From Chromohalobacter sp. 296-RDG (GTDB taxonomy: Bacteria > Pseudomonadota > Gammaproteobacteria > Pseudomonadales > Halomonadaceae): a stretch of DNA of 64,000 nt. The stretch covers positions 85,885 through 149,884 of the forward strand of contig NZ_JARANY010000004.1 in the NCBI RefSeq assembly GCF_029889885.1, written 5' to 3'. The notes under the pieces were generated by a model. It was not told where the DNA came from. It searched no databases and saw nothing but the letters and a program-made list of their open reading frames with translations. Below, in pieces: positions 37,778 to 48,028 of the stretch. The position numbers and the translations under genes are program-made. The first letter of the stretch is position 1, and each line of letters begins with the position of its first letter.

Positions 37778-40006
37778 TCACGCACTTTGCGCCTGGGGCA
37801 CGTCGTCCATCAGCTTATCGAGGGTGATGGGCAGCTCGCGAATGCGCTTGCCGGTGGCATGGTGCACCGCATTGCCGATGGCGGCGGCCAACCCAGTGAC
37901 GCCGATCTCGCCGATACCGCGCGCGCCGTATTCATTGAACGCCAGATCGGGATAATCGAGCAGAATGACGTCGATCTCCGGCTGGTCGGCATGCACCGGC
38001 ACCACGTACTCGGCGTAGTCGTTGTTCACGGGGCGGCCGTTGCGCTCGTCGTACTCGGTGGCTTCGAAAAGCCCCATGCCGATACCCATCACGACCGCGC
38101 CCTCGACCTGGTTGCGTGCGGTGGTCGCGTTGATCACTTTGCCCACGTCGATGGCGCTGACCACTCGCGATACACGCAGATGGGAGATGCCCGGATCCCA
38201 GCGTACCTCGACGAAATGGGCACCGAAGGAGCGGTAGGAGTATTTCGAGTCGGCGGCCTCGGTATGCGCTTCGCCATCGGCACTACCGTAACGCGCAGCG
38301 TCGAGCACCTCGGCGAAACTCGCCTGCTTGCCGTCATAACGCAGGCCACCATCGGCCACGCTCAGATCGTCCGCACTGGCCTCGGCGAAGATACCATTGC
38401 CACCAGTGGCATAGCGCTTGAGCTCGTCAAGCGCATTGCGCGCCGCACCGGCGATGGCCGGAAGCGTCGTTGCCGTGGCCCAGGAGCCGCCGGAAATAGG
38501 GCCATCAGGATAGGAGGAGTCCCCCAGCTTGACGGTGATCCGATCCAACGGCACACCGGTCACGTCGCTCACCGCCTGGGCGACGATGGTGTAGGTGCCG
38601 GTGCCGATATCCTGGGTCGCACAGGAAGCGAAGACGGTGCCATCGGCACGCAGCGACACGCGTGCATCGCAGGGCCGCTTCAGCGCTTCCCAGTTGCAGG
38701 CTGCCATGCCGTAACCGACGACCTCGCGTCCCTCGCGCATGCTACCGATCTCGGGGGTGCGGTCATGCCACCCGAAACGCTCGGCGGCCTGCTGCGTTGC
38801 TTCGATGATGTGATTGCTGGAGAAGTCGAGATCCTGGCTCTCGTCGCGCTCAGCGTAGTTATCGAGGCGAAACTGCACCGGATCGACACCCGCCGCCAGT
38901 GCCATCTCGTCGATGGCGGATTCCAGCGCGAATAGCCCCGGCGCCGCACCCGGTGCACGCATCGAGGTCGGCGTGCCGCGATTCACTTGCGTCGTGGCAT
39001 GGCTCACCGTCAGATCGGGGCAACTGTAGAGGCTCTTGGTCACGCTGCCGCAGGTTTCCACGTACTGATCGGTGAACGAGGTCGTGTTGATGGCCTCATG
39101 ACGCAGCGACACCAGTTTGCCGTTGCCGTCGGTCGCCAAACGCATGCGCTGGCGGGTTTCAGGACGGTGCCCGGTGGTGGTGAACATCTGCTGACGCGGC
39201 ACGACGAGCTGCACCGGGCGGCCCAGCTCACGCGAAACCGCCGCCGTGGCCACCGCATGCGGCCAGGTCCACAACTTGCTGCCGAAGCCCGAGCCGATGT
39301 AGGGCGCGTGCACGGTGATGCGCTCGGGTGCAATGGCGAAAATCTTGGACAGCGCATTGCGCTCGACCACGACCCCTTGCGACGCGTCATGAATGGTCAG
39401 GTCACCCTGCGCATCCCAGTACGCCACGGAGGCATGCATTTCCATCGGGTTATGGGTTTCCACCGGCGTGTGGTAAGTGACGTCGATGGTCGTGTCGGCG
39501 GCATCGAAGGTTGCGGCGGCATCGCCACGCGAATGACCGCCACCCGCCTGCGTGCCGTTGTCCTCGAGACCCTGGGCGAGGTTGGCGACGGCCGATTCGC
39601 CAGCGTATTCCACCTTGACGTGTCGCGCGGCGGCACGCGCGTTCTCGAAACTGTCGGCAACCACCAGCGCCACGAACTGGCCCTCGTAGTAAACGCGCTC
39701 ATCCTCGAACGGCAGCCGTGTTTCCTCCACCTTGTTGCCCTGCACGAAGCTCGACGGCGTGCGGTACAGCGAAGGGAAGTGGCCGTGGTGGAAAATATCG
39801 ATGACACCCGGCATCCGCTTCGCCTCATCGACATCCAGCCGCGTCACCTTGCCCTTGGCGATGGTACTGAAGACGCCATAGCCGTATGCCATGTTGGCCG
39901 GCAAGTTGTCAGCGGCGTAGTTGGCGCGCCCCGCGAGTTTATCGGGACCGTCGATGCGCGGCACGCCCGCGCCGATAATGGGATCTTTCGTATCCGTGTC
40001 GCTCAT
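37778..40006 (-). CDS. paoC: Molybdenum-binding large subunit of aldehyde oxidoreductase (PaoC-like)
   Basis: 742 residues, xanthine-oxidase family large chain without FeS domain or signal peptide. Early ALD_Xan segment PRIDGPDKLAGRANYAADN, cofactor region with GSGFGSKLWTWPH, and the catalytic glutamate in YGARGIGEIGVTG near the C-terminus. It forms a heterotrimer with the FAD and 2Fe-2S subunits encoded just upstream and is carried to the periplasm with the Tat-bearing small subunit. Expected to oxidise aldehydes to acids; substrate unknown. Confidence 0.9.
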   Translation of the reverse strand: MSDTDTKDPIIGAGVPRIDGPDKLAGRANYAADNLPANMAYGYGVFSTIAKGKVTRLDVDEAKRMPGVIDIFHHGHFPSLYRTPSSFVQGNKVEETRLPFEDERVYYEGQFVALVVADSFENARAAARHVKVEYAGESAVANLAQGLEDNGTQAGGGHSRGDAAATFDAADTTIDVTYHTPVETHNPMEMHASVAYWDAQGDLTIHDASQGVVVERNALSKIFAIAPERITVHAPYIGSGFGSKLWTWPHAVATAAVSRELGRPVQLVVPRQQMFTTTGHRPETRQRMRLATDGNGKLVSLRHEAINTTSFTDQYVETCGSVTKSLYSCPDLTVSHATTQVNRGTPTSMRAPGAAPGLFALESAIDEMALAAGVDPVQFRLDNYAERDESQDLDFSSNHIIEATQQAAERFGWHDRTPEIGSMREGREVVGYGMAACNWEALKRPCDARVSLRADGTVFASCATQDIGTGTYTIVAQAVSDVTGVPLDRITVKLGDSSYPDGPISGGSWATATTLPAIAGAARNALDELKRYATGGNGIFAEASADDLSVADGGLRYDGKQASFAEVLDAARYGSADGEAHTEAADSKYSYRSFGAHFVEVRWDPGISHLRVSRVVSAIDVGKVINATTARNQVEGAVVMGIGMGLFEATEYDERNGRPVNNDYAEYVVPVHADQPEIDVILLDYPDLAFNEYGARGIGEIGVTGLAAAIGNAVHHATGKRIRELPITLDKLMDDVPQAQSA

Positions 40007-40029
40007 GTTCCATTCTCCTCGCGGGCGAT

Positions 40030-41016
40030 TCAGGCGGCAGTCAGATCGGTGAGATTACGTACGATGGCCTGCTGGCCGAGCGGAATCTTGTAGCCGTTCT
40101 GGGCGTAGGCGACGGCGTTCTCGAAGGCGCGCTTGGCCGCGTCCGCGAACAGCGTCTCACTGGCGGTCTTGCCCTTGAGCGCCGCTTCCACTTCCGGCGC
40201 ACGCCACGGCTTGGTGCCGACACCGCCCATGGCTACTCGTGCCTCGCGAATGGTGTTGCCGTCCATGCGCACGATCACCGCACTGGAGGCCAGCGCGAAC
40301 TGATACGACTGACGGTCGCGCAGCTTGAGATAGGCAGACCGGCTGCCCTCGAGCGGCGCGTCCAGCGTCACGTGGGTGATCAACTCGCCCGCTTCCAACG
40401 CATGCTCGCGTGCCGGCGTGTCACCGGGCAGCAGGTGAAAGTCGGCGAAGTCGATCTCGCGCCGGCCTTCCGGCCCCTGTACCTCGACGGTAGCCCCGAT
40501 GGCGGCCATCGCCACGCACATATCCGAGGGATGCGTCGCAATGCAGTTGTCGCTGGTGCCGAGCACCGCGTGGACGCTGCGGTTGACGCCGCCGATGGCC
40601 GCGCAGCCGCTGCCCGGCTCGCGCTTGTTGCAGGCGGACACGCCATCGCGGAAATACGGGCAACGCACGCGCTGCATCACGTTGCCACCAGTGGTCGCCT
40701 TGTTGCGCAGCTGCGTCGAAGCGCCGGCCAGCAATGCCTGGGAAAGTACGGCATAGTCGTCGACCACGCGCTCATCACGGGCCAGCGCCGTGTTGGTCAC
40801 CATCGCGCCGATACGTAGCCGGCCGTCGTCGAGGCGTTCGATGGTATCGAGATCGACACCGTTGATATCGACCACCTTCTGCGGCTGCATGACATCGAGC
40901 TTGACCAGATCGAGCAGCGTGGTACCCCCCGCCAGGAAGGCGGAGTCGCGTTCGCTGCCATGCGCCGCCACCGCTTGCTGCGCGCTTTCGGCGCGGGCGT
41001 AATCGAAATGTCTCAT
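40030..41016 (-). CDS. paoB: FAD-binding subunit of aldehyde oxidoreductase (PaoB-like)
   Basis: 328 residues, PCMH-type FAD domain (FLAGGTTLLDLVKLD, GASTQLRNKATTGGNVMQR) plus the CO-dehydrogenase flavoprotein C-terminal domain. It contains the extra cysteine cluster (CPYFRDGVSACNKREPGSGC) that in PaoB binds a 4Fe-4S centre. ATG 41016 overlaps the small-subunit stop (ATGA). Confidence 0.9.
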   Translation of the reverse strand: MRHFDYARAESAQQAVAAHGSERDSAFLAGGTTLLDLVKLDVMQPQKVVDINGVDLDTIERLDDGRLRIGAMVTNTALARDERVVDDYAVLSQALLAGASTQLRNKATTGGNVMQRVRCPYFRDGVSACNKREPGSGCAAIGGVNRSVHAVLGTSDNCIATHPSDMCVAMAAIGATVEVQGPEGRREIDFADFHLLPGDTPAREHALEAGELITHVTLDAPLEGSRSAYLKLRDRQSYQFALASSAVIVRMDGNTIREARVAMGGVGTKPWRAPEVEAALKGKTASETLFADAAKRAFENAVAYAQNGYKIPLGQQAIVRNLTDLTAA

Positions 41017-41696
41017 GCATTGCCCCCTTGCATTGCACCGCGAGCGGACTGAATGGCCGCAACGATGTTCTTGTAGGCGCCACAACGACAGATATTGCCG
41101 CTCATCGCCTCGCGCACGTCGGCGTCACGGGTGCCGATGTCGTCATCCTGCAGGATCGCCAGCGCGCTCATCATCTGACCCGCCGTGCAGTAACCGCACT
41201 GATAGGCATCATGCTCGAGAAACGCCTGCTGCAACGGATGCTGCTGGCCGTTCTTCTCTAGCCCTTCGACGGTGGTGATCTCGTCGCCGTCGTGAGTCAC
41301 GGCAAGACTCAAACAGGAATTGATGGACGTGCCATTGACAAGGATCGTGCAGGCACCGCACTGGCCGTGGTCGCAGCCCTTCTTGGTGCCGGTCAATTGC
41401 AGGGCGTGGCGCAGCGCATCGAGCAGGATCACGTTGGGCGTGACATCAAGCTGTTCGCGCCGGCCGTTGACGGTCAGCGTGATGCGGCGCTGGCCTTCGG
41501 CGGGGGGTGTTTCGGCTTGCGTATCCGGATCATCCGGCGAGCCGGCATAGCTCACCGACGACAACGCCGGCGCAGCCGCTACCGCAAGCCCGGAGGCACC
41601 GGCCGATTTTAGAAAGCGTCGCCGCGACGGCGATGCGGGGTGTCGCTGGGGATCAAAATACGAAACCTCAGTCTTGAGGCGCTCACGGTCATCCAT
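41013..41696 (-). CDS. paoA: Tat-exported 2Fe-2S subunit of aldehyde oxidoreductase (PaoA-like)
   Basis: 227 residues. Tat signal SRRRFLK at 24-30 followed by a hydrophobic Ala-rich stretch; a plant-ferredoxin-type 2Fe-2S motif (CDHGQCGAC) near 109-116 and the second helical 2Fe-2S motif (CGYC ... CRCG). The leader exports the folded heterotrimer. First gene of the operon; 277 bp upstream up to tRNA-Thr contain an AACGTT palindrome and a 6-bp hairpin but no obvious promoter. Confidence 0.92.
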   Translation of the reverse strand: MDDRERLKTEVSYFDPQRHPASPSRRRFLKSAGASGLAVAAAPALSSVSYAGSPDDPDTQAETPPAEGQRRITLTVNGRREQLDVTPNVILLDALRHALQLTGTKKGCDHGQCGACTILVNGTSINSCLSLAVTHDGDEITTVEGLEKNGQQHPLQQAFLEHDAYQCGYCTAGQMMSALAILQDDDIGTRDADVREAMSGNICRCGAYKNIVAAIQSARGAMQGGNA

Positions 41697-41926
41697 GTCT
41701 TATCCTCGCCATTCACCAGTCAGGGCTGGCATCGTTCTTGAGCGACGCCCGAAACGCACAATTTAGCGTTGGCGGGCGCTCGCCATCAGAAAGCATCGTG
41801 CGAAGCCAAGCCGTGTCAGGCAGCTCGACCAACCTTAACGTTAGGAGAGGATAGGAGGTGCCGCAAAGCATGCGGCGAAAATTCAGAGGAATCCGGCAGA
41901 ATGCCAGAGAATCAGGCATGCAACGC

Positions 41927-41960
41927 AAACCGCCGCCCGGAAGCTCCGTGGCGGCGGTTT
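41927..41960 (-). terminator. Terminator of tRNA-Thr(CGT)
   Basis: AAACCGCCGCC / GGCGGCGGTTT with a 12-base loop, directly downstream of the minus-strand tRNA. Confidence 0.7.
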
Positions 41961-41973
41961 ACGGATATCTTTC

Positions 41974-42049
41974 TGGTGCCGGTGAGTGGACTCGAACCAC
42001 CGACCTACGCATTACGAGTGCGTTGCTCTTCCAACTGAGCTACACCGGC
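41974..42049 (-). tRNA. tRNA-Thr (anticodon CGT)
   Basis: 76 nt including encoded CCA. Acceptor GCCGGTG/CACCGGC, D-loop AGCTCAGTTGG, anticodon loop CTCGTAA, T-arm GGTTCGAGTCC. Reads ACG. Confidence 0.95.
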
Positions 42050-42107
42050 GACGGCGCATGATAGTAATCAGGTTCGCGTGGTCAGACAAGCCTCTCGGCC
42101 TGTCACC

Positions 42108-42308
42108 TTATGCAGGCAATACCGGCATGGTCAGCAGTAGCCAGAGGTATATCGCAATCAATGCCGCGACGACCGCTGCGATGGCCCAGGCCATGCGTTC
42201 TCGCGTCGCTTGATCCCGGGCGACAAGGTGCTTGAGCGCTATTCGTGCGCCCCACCAGACGCCTACCAGCACCAGCAATGGAATGCCTACGCCGATCAGA
42301 AATGTCAT
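42108..42308 (-). CDS. Small two-helix membrane protein
   Basis: 66 residues; hydrophobic segments at about 2-20 and 41-61 are separated by a charged linker (KHLVARDQATRERM). GGGAGG lies ideally ahead of ATG 42308, and the protein end (PVLPA) sits 59 bp before tRNA-Thr. No recognised family; the good ribosome site and clean topology argue that it is real. Confidence 0.6.
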   Translation of the reverse strand: MTFLIGVGIPLLVLVGVWWGARIALKHLVARDQATRERMAWAIAAVVAALIAIYLWLLLTMPVLPA

Positions 42309-42446
42309 ATCGCCTCCCACTTTCCGACCATGCCCAACTATCATGACGCAACGCCCGCGAGTCTCGCAGCGGTCGCTAAGCTCGACAAGTGTATGTCTTC
42401 TGATGACAAGATTGTCGACAGTGTATATGCGCAACAAACACTGCAC

Positions 42447-42455
42447 TGGTATAAT
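42447..42455 (+). promoter_or_regulatory. Extended -10 promoter for icd
   Basis: TGG-TATAAT, a consensus extended -10, 207 bp upstream of the icd ATG within a 353-bp gene-free interval. No convincing -35. The rest of the interval (42309-42661) holds only a short CAGTGT/ACACTG inverted pair near 42420-42443. Confidence 0.55.
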
Positions 42456-42487
42456 CTGACACGATCGCTGGGTCGCCGGCACCATGA

Positions 42488-44896
<2,409 letters not shown>

Positions 44897-44946
44897 ACGC
44901 TGTATGCCGGGGCACAACATTTCGCCCCGCGCAGTAACAGCGTCAG

Positions 44947-44977
44947 AACAGGCCCATGCCCCGTGCATGGGCCTGTT
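44947..44977 (+). terminator. Intrinsic terminator of icd
   Basis: A perfect 13-bp stem, AACAGGCCCATGC / GCATGGGCCTGTT, with five-base loop and a following TTCGTT. Confidence 0.85.
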
Positions 44978-44980
44978 TCG

Positions 44981-45010
44981 TTCAGAGGCAGGAAATTCAG
45001 AGGCAGGAAA
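44981..45010. repeat. Perfect tandem 15-bp duplication
   Basis: TTCAGAGGCAGGAAA twice in a row immediately after the icd terminator; likely slippage. Confidence 0.8.
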
Positions 45011-45051
45011 AGAGTAGGAAGACCCGCTTCACCACCTTTCAGGCAGAAAAA

Positions 45052-45073
45052 AGCCCTCCGCCATGGGAGGGCT
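45052..45073 (-). terminator. Strong minus-strand intrinsic terminator without an upstream protein gene
   Basis: AGCCCTCC / GGAGGGCT around a six-base loop, followed on the minus strand by TTTTTT. No protein gene lies upstream on this strand between here and 46214, so it suggests a minus-strand non-coding transcript. Confidence 0.7.
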
Positions 45074-45165
45074 AAAACGTCGTACGCAGTGTGAACCACT
45101 ACGCGATGGAATTGCGACTTCCTTGAAGGTTCCTCGCCGTCCATGGCTCACGTATACAAAAAATA
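45052..45165 (-). ncRNA. Candidate minus-strand small RNA ending at the 45052 terminator
   Basis: About 110 nt between an AT-rich segment (45155-45200) and the terminator. Three GGA triplets, spaced about ten bases apart (at 45140-45142, 45131-45133, 45120-45122), lie before the terminator hairpin. Only a weak TATACG -10 is visible. Support is mainly the orphan terminator. Confidence 0.3.
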
Positions 45166-45302
45166 ACACATTAGAGACGCTTCGTTTACCTATATTCGAT
45201 GTCTTTCTAGTAAGCCAATGCCGACGCAACGGGTCAGCATCCGACGACACCCGAAGAATTTTATCAGACGACCACTAATTCCCGAGTAAAATTGTCGGGT
45301 AT

Positions 45303-45316
45303 TTAACCCAGATCAA
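45303..45316. promoter_or_regulatory. Candidate Anr/FNR-type box
   Basis: On the minus strand TTGAT-CTGG-GTTAA, nine of ten conserved positions of the Pseudomonas Anr pattern TTGAT-N4-GTCAA. Located at the presumed 5' side of the small RNA candidate and about 240 bp before the flavin-reductase-like gene. Nearby CCCGA-N9-TCGGG (45281-45299) is another possible operator. Confidence 0.35.
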
Positions 45317-45339
45317 TCCAACCGCCTGTTCACTATGAC

Positions 45340-45476
45340 ATTGTGAGCGCCGTCGAGCAGGGATACGACCTCGGTGCTCAGCATCGCGCACAAGGAAGTG
45401 TGGAAAGGTCGCAAGGAGCTCGACAGGACATGCAATGACGCAACGTCCACAGCCCGGCCTCGGTCGGGCTTACTTG
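45340..45476 (+). ncRNA. Candidate CsrA/RsmA-sequestering small RNA (RsmZ/CsrB-like)
   Basis: About 135 nt with five GGA motifs in 68 bases. Hairpin 1 (45345-45379): GAGCGCC/GGTGCTC outer stem, GTCG/CGAC inner stem, loop AGCAGGGATA. Hairpin 2 (45389-45402): CACA/TGTG with AGGAAG loop. An unpaired GTGGAAA follows. Hairpin 3 (45408-45424): GTCG/CGAC with CAAGGAGCT loop, then ACAGGACA. It closes with a terminator hairpin (45451-45470). GGA in loops spaced 10-35 nt apart is the hallmark of RNAs that titrate CsrA/RsmA. It lies in a 656-bp protein-gene-free interval. No classical GacA box was found; the nearest half-site is GTAAG at 45210-45214. Confidence 0.55.
45451..45470 (+). terminator. Terminator hairpin of the small RNA candidate
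   Basis: AGCCCGGC / GTCGGGCT with CTCG tetraloop and one G-T pair, followed by TTACTTGTG; the T-tract is only moderate. Confidence 0.55.
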
Positions 45477-45552
45477 TGTCTGGCCCCCGCCAACGCCTTT
45501 CTCTGCCGCAATGGGCTATTTTAATCGGAGTGCCATCGTGCAAGGAGAAGGT

Positions 45553-46107
45553 ATGACACCACGCAAGGCCGACTTCCCCCTCGATCAATGCCGCTGTCAC
45601 CTGGAAACCGGCCCCATCGTACTGGTGGGCTCGCAATGGCAGGCAGAACGTAACCTGATGGTGATGGGCTGGCACATGATGCTCGGCTTCACGCCGGCAC
45701 ACTTCGGTTGCCTAATCACCGCCGCCAATCACAGCCATCGCCTCGTACGCGAAAGCCGCGAATGCACGATCAACATACCGACACTGGAGCTAGTCGACGC
45801 CGTGGTCGGGGTGGGCAATAGCGATGGTGATACGCTCGATAAGTTCGACGCCTTCGGGCTGACACCGACACCGGGCAAGATCGTCTCTGCACCGCTCGTT
45901 GAGGAATGCTATGCCAGCTTCGAGTGCCGCCTGGTCGACGACAGCCAGATAGACCGCCACGAGCTGTTCATCTGGGAGATCGTCAAAGCCCATGTAGACA
46001 CCTCAATCGGCCTTCCCCGCACCCTGCATTATCGCGGTCACGGCCGCTTCATGGTCGCCGGCGACGAAATCGATTGCTCGGCGGACTTCAGGGTGCAGAA
46101 TTTGTAA
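45553..46107 (+). CDS. Flavin reductase-like / flavoredoxin domain protein
   Basis: 184 residues of the FMN-binding split-barrel (DIM6/NTAB) family: PIVLVGSQW, NLMVMGWHMMLGFTPAHFGCLITAANHSHRLV, INIPTLELVDAV and ECYASFECRL. AAGGAG precedes ATG 45553. Substrate unknown; could supply reduced flavin or act as a flavin-dependent oxidoreductase. Stands alone between the RNA candidate and the tRNA operon terminator. Confidence 0.85.
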   Translation: MTPRKADFPLDQCRCHLETGPIVLVGSQWQAERNLMVMGWHMMLGFTPAHFGCLITAANHSHRLVRESRECTINIPTLELVDAVVGVGNSDGDTLDKFDAFGLTPTPGKIVSAPLVEECYASFECRLVDDSQIDRHELFIWEIVKAHVDTSIGLPRTLHYRGHGRFMVAGDEIDCSADFRVQNL

Positions 46108-46149
46108 TGCCTAATGAGCGCTGTGGATACTTGATGGACACCCACAAAA

Positions 46150-46171
46150 AAACCGCCTCGATGGGCGGTTT
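46150..46171. terminator. Bidirectional terminator between flavin reductase gene and tRNA operon
   Basis: AAACCGCC / GGCGGTTT with six-base loop; minus strand continues TTTT (tRNA operon), plus strand CTTT (reductase gene). Confidence 0.85.
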
Positions 46172-46213
46172 CTTTCAAGGCTAAAAAAGCCTTTAGAATC
46201 AGTCGCTAAGCTA

Positions 46214-46289
<76 letters not shown>

Positions 46290-46310
46290 ATAGCATAGAG
46301 CCGTTAGCGA

Positions 46311-46385
46311 TGGCTGGGGTAGCAGGATTCGAACCTGCGCATGCTGATACCAAAAACCAGTGCCTTACCACTTGGCTATACCCCA
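46311..46385 (-). tRNA. tRNA-Gln (anticodon TTG)
   Basis: 75 nt with CCA; starts TGGGGTATAGCCAAG, anticodon loop TTTTGGT, T-arm GGTTCGAATCC, close to E. coli tRNA-Gln(UUG). Confidence 0.95.
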
Positions 46386-46391
46386 GCAAAT

Positions 46392-46467
46392 TGGTGGCCA
46401 GAGACGGAATCGAACCGCCGACACGAGGATTTTCAATCCACTGCTCTACCGACTGAGCTATCTGGCC
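46392..46467 (-). tRNA. tRNA-Phe (anticodon GAA)
   Basis: 76 nt with CCA; acceptor GGCCAGA, anticodon loop TTGAAAA, T-arm GGTTCGATTCC. First tRNA of the Phe-Gln-Thr operon, just downstream of yggX. Confidence 0.95.
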
Positions 46468-46552
46468 GCTGCCAACGGAGACGCATTAAACCGAATTCTT
46501 CGGTTCGGGTCAAGCCTTTTAATTCAAAAAGATGCCGACCACCGGGCCTGCT

Positions 46553-46825
46553 TTACTGGCTCGGGGGTACGTAGCCTTCAGCCTGGTCGGTATCTTGATT
46601 GTCCAGGAAGCGCTCCATCTGCTCCATGAGATAGGTACGCGCTTCGGGGTCCAGCAGGCTGAGGTGCTTTTCGTTGATCAAACGGGTCTGCTGCGCCTGC
46701 CATTCGTCCCAGGCTTGCTTGGAAACCGTTTGCTGGATCTCCTGCCCCTTGGCACCGGGTAGCGGCGGAAACGGCAGGGCCTCGAGCTCCTGTTGGTACT
46801 TGCGGCAAAAGACAGTCTGGCTCAT
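46553..46825 (-). CDS. yggX: Probable Fe(2+)-trafficking protein
   Basis: 90-residue Ygg[25 protein letters not shown] with Cys7, then [16 protein letters not shown]. Protects iron-sulfur enzymes from oxidation in E. coli/Salmonella. 27 bp after mutY, the same pairing as in enterobacteria; MutY itself carries a 4Fe-4S cluster. Confidence 0.96.
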   Translation of the reverse strand: MSQTVFCRKYQQELEALPFPPLPGAKGQEIQQTVSKQAWDEWQAQQTRLINEKHLSLLDPEARTYLMEQMERFLDNQDTDQAEGYVPPSQ

Positions 46826-46852
46826 GGCGCTTACTCCTAACGTATTGCGGGG

Positions 46853-47914
46853 TTACGAAACATCTCGGTCGAGCAGTGTCTTGACCGGCGCCGCCAATCC
46901 TACACTAGCGGGCGCCTTGGCGTCGTACCATAGTGCCTCTGCCTCTCCGACCTCGGAAGGTAGCTCATCCAGACGTGCCGGCGAGGGCGTGATCTTCAAG
47001 CGAAAATGGCTAAAGGTATGCGTGAATGCCTCGCCATCCGCCTCGCGCTTGGCGTGGGGGAAGCGCTGATCGAGCCAGGCGCGTAGCGCTTGCTCGTCAT
47101 CGAACTGGGGCAGACTCCACAAACCGCCCCACAATCCGCTAGCTGGACGTTGCTGGAGGAAGACGCGCCCCTGTGGGTCACGCAATACCAGCATCTGTGT
47201 GACGCGCTCAGGCAGTGCCTTGCGCGGTTTGGATTCGGGGAAGCGCGTTTCTGCGCTACGCGCATGCGCCACGCAAACATCTTCGAAGGGGCATAGCAGG
47301 CATGCCGGCTTGCTTCGCGTACATAGCGTCGCCCCCAGGTCCATCATCGCCTGGGTATAGTCGGCCAGACGCTCATCCGGCGTGTAACGCTCCGCCAGTG
47401 TCCATAGCTCACGCTCTACGGCAGGACGGCCGGGCCAGCCTTCCACGGCATGCAGACGAGTCAGTAAACGCTTGACGTTGCCGTCGAGAATCGCCGCGCG
47501 TCGGCCAGTGCTGATGCTGATGATGGCGCCGGCGGTGGAACGCCCGATGCCGGGCAGCGCGGAAAGCGCCTCGACGCTGTCCATCGGAAACTCGCCGCCA
47601 TGTTCATCCATCACCACTTGGGCGGCCTTGTGCAGGTTACGCGCTCGTGCGTAATACCCCAGCCCCGTCCAAAGATGCAGCACCTCGTCTTGTGGCGCTC
47701 GTGCCAGGGCGGCGACATCCGGGAAGCGTTCCATGAAACGCTGATAGTAGGGAATCACCGTGGCGACCTGCGTCTGCTGCAGCATGATTTCCGACACCCA
47801 AATGCGGTAGGGCGTCTTGTCGAATTGCCAGGGCAGTGTCTTGCGGCCGTGAACGTCGAACCATTCGAAGACCCGCCGACGAAAGGTGTCAGCGGTAAGC
47901 GGAATTTCCTGCAT
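46853..47914 (-). CDS. mutY: A/G-specific adenine glycosylase
   Basis: Removes adenine opposite 8-oxoguanine. 353 residues: catalytic Glu in [11 protein letters not shown] (about 39), helix-hairpin-helix [12 protein letters not shown] with the downstream catalytic Asp (LDGNVKR), the 4Fe-4S ligands C-x6-C-x2-C-x5-C ([17 protein letters not shown]), and a C-terminal NUDIX-like 8-oxoG recognition domain with FSHFRL. Confidence 0.96.
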   Translation of the reverse strand: MQEIPLTADTFRRRVFEWFDVHGRKTLPWQFDKTPYRIWVSEIMLQQTQVATVIPYYQRFMERFPDVAALARAPQDEVLHLWTGLGYYARARNLHKAAQVVMDEHGGEFPMDSVEALSALPGIGRSTAGAIISISTGRRAAILDGNVKRLLTRLHAVEGWPGRPAVERELWTLAERYTPDERLADYTQAMMDLGATLCTRSKPACLLCPFEDVCVAHARSAETRFPESKPRKALPERVTQMLVLRDPQGRVFLQQRPASGLWGGLWSLPQFDDEQALRAWLDQRFPHAKREADGEAFTHTFSHFRLKITPSPARLDELPSEVGEAEALWYDAKAPASVGLAAPVKTLLDRDVS

Positions 47915-47986
47915 GCGCGTTATCGTCCAGCCGGCGGCGATGCCGTCAGATCATGGGGATGAGGGGTCAGGTAGATACTAAAAAAA

Positions 47987-48006
47987 GCGCCGACAGGTGT
48001 CGGCGC
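47987..48006 (-). terminator. Intrinsic terminator of the asmA-like gene
   Basis: GCGCCGAC / GTCGGCGC with a four-base loop and TTTTTTT on the minus strand. Confidence 0.88.
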
Positions 48007-48028
48007 AGGGACTGGCTTTAGGCTTTGC

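Noticed and set aside
38987..40093. 368-codon frame antisense to the molybdenum large subunit
   Set aside because: His/Gly/Arg-rich composition typical of a reverse frame; no motifs.
45029..45250. 73-codon minus-strand frame in the icd downstream gap
   Set aside because: Runs through a terminator hairpin, no ribosome site, no similarity recognised.
45313..45702. 129-codon minus-strand frame over the small RNA candidate and reductase start
   Set aside because: No ribosome site or recognisable domain; overlaps a good gene and structured RNA.
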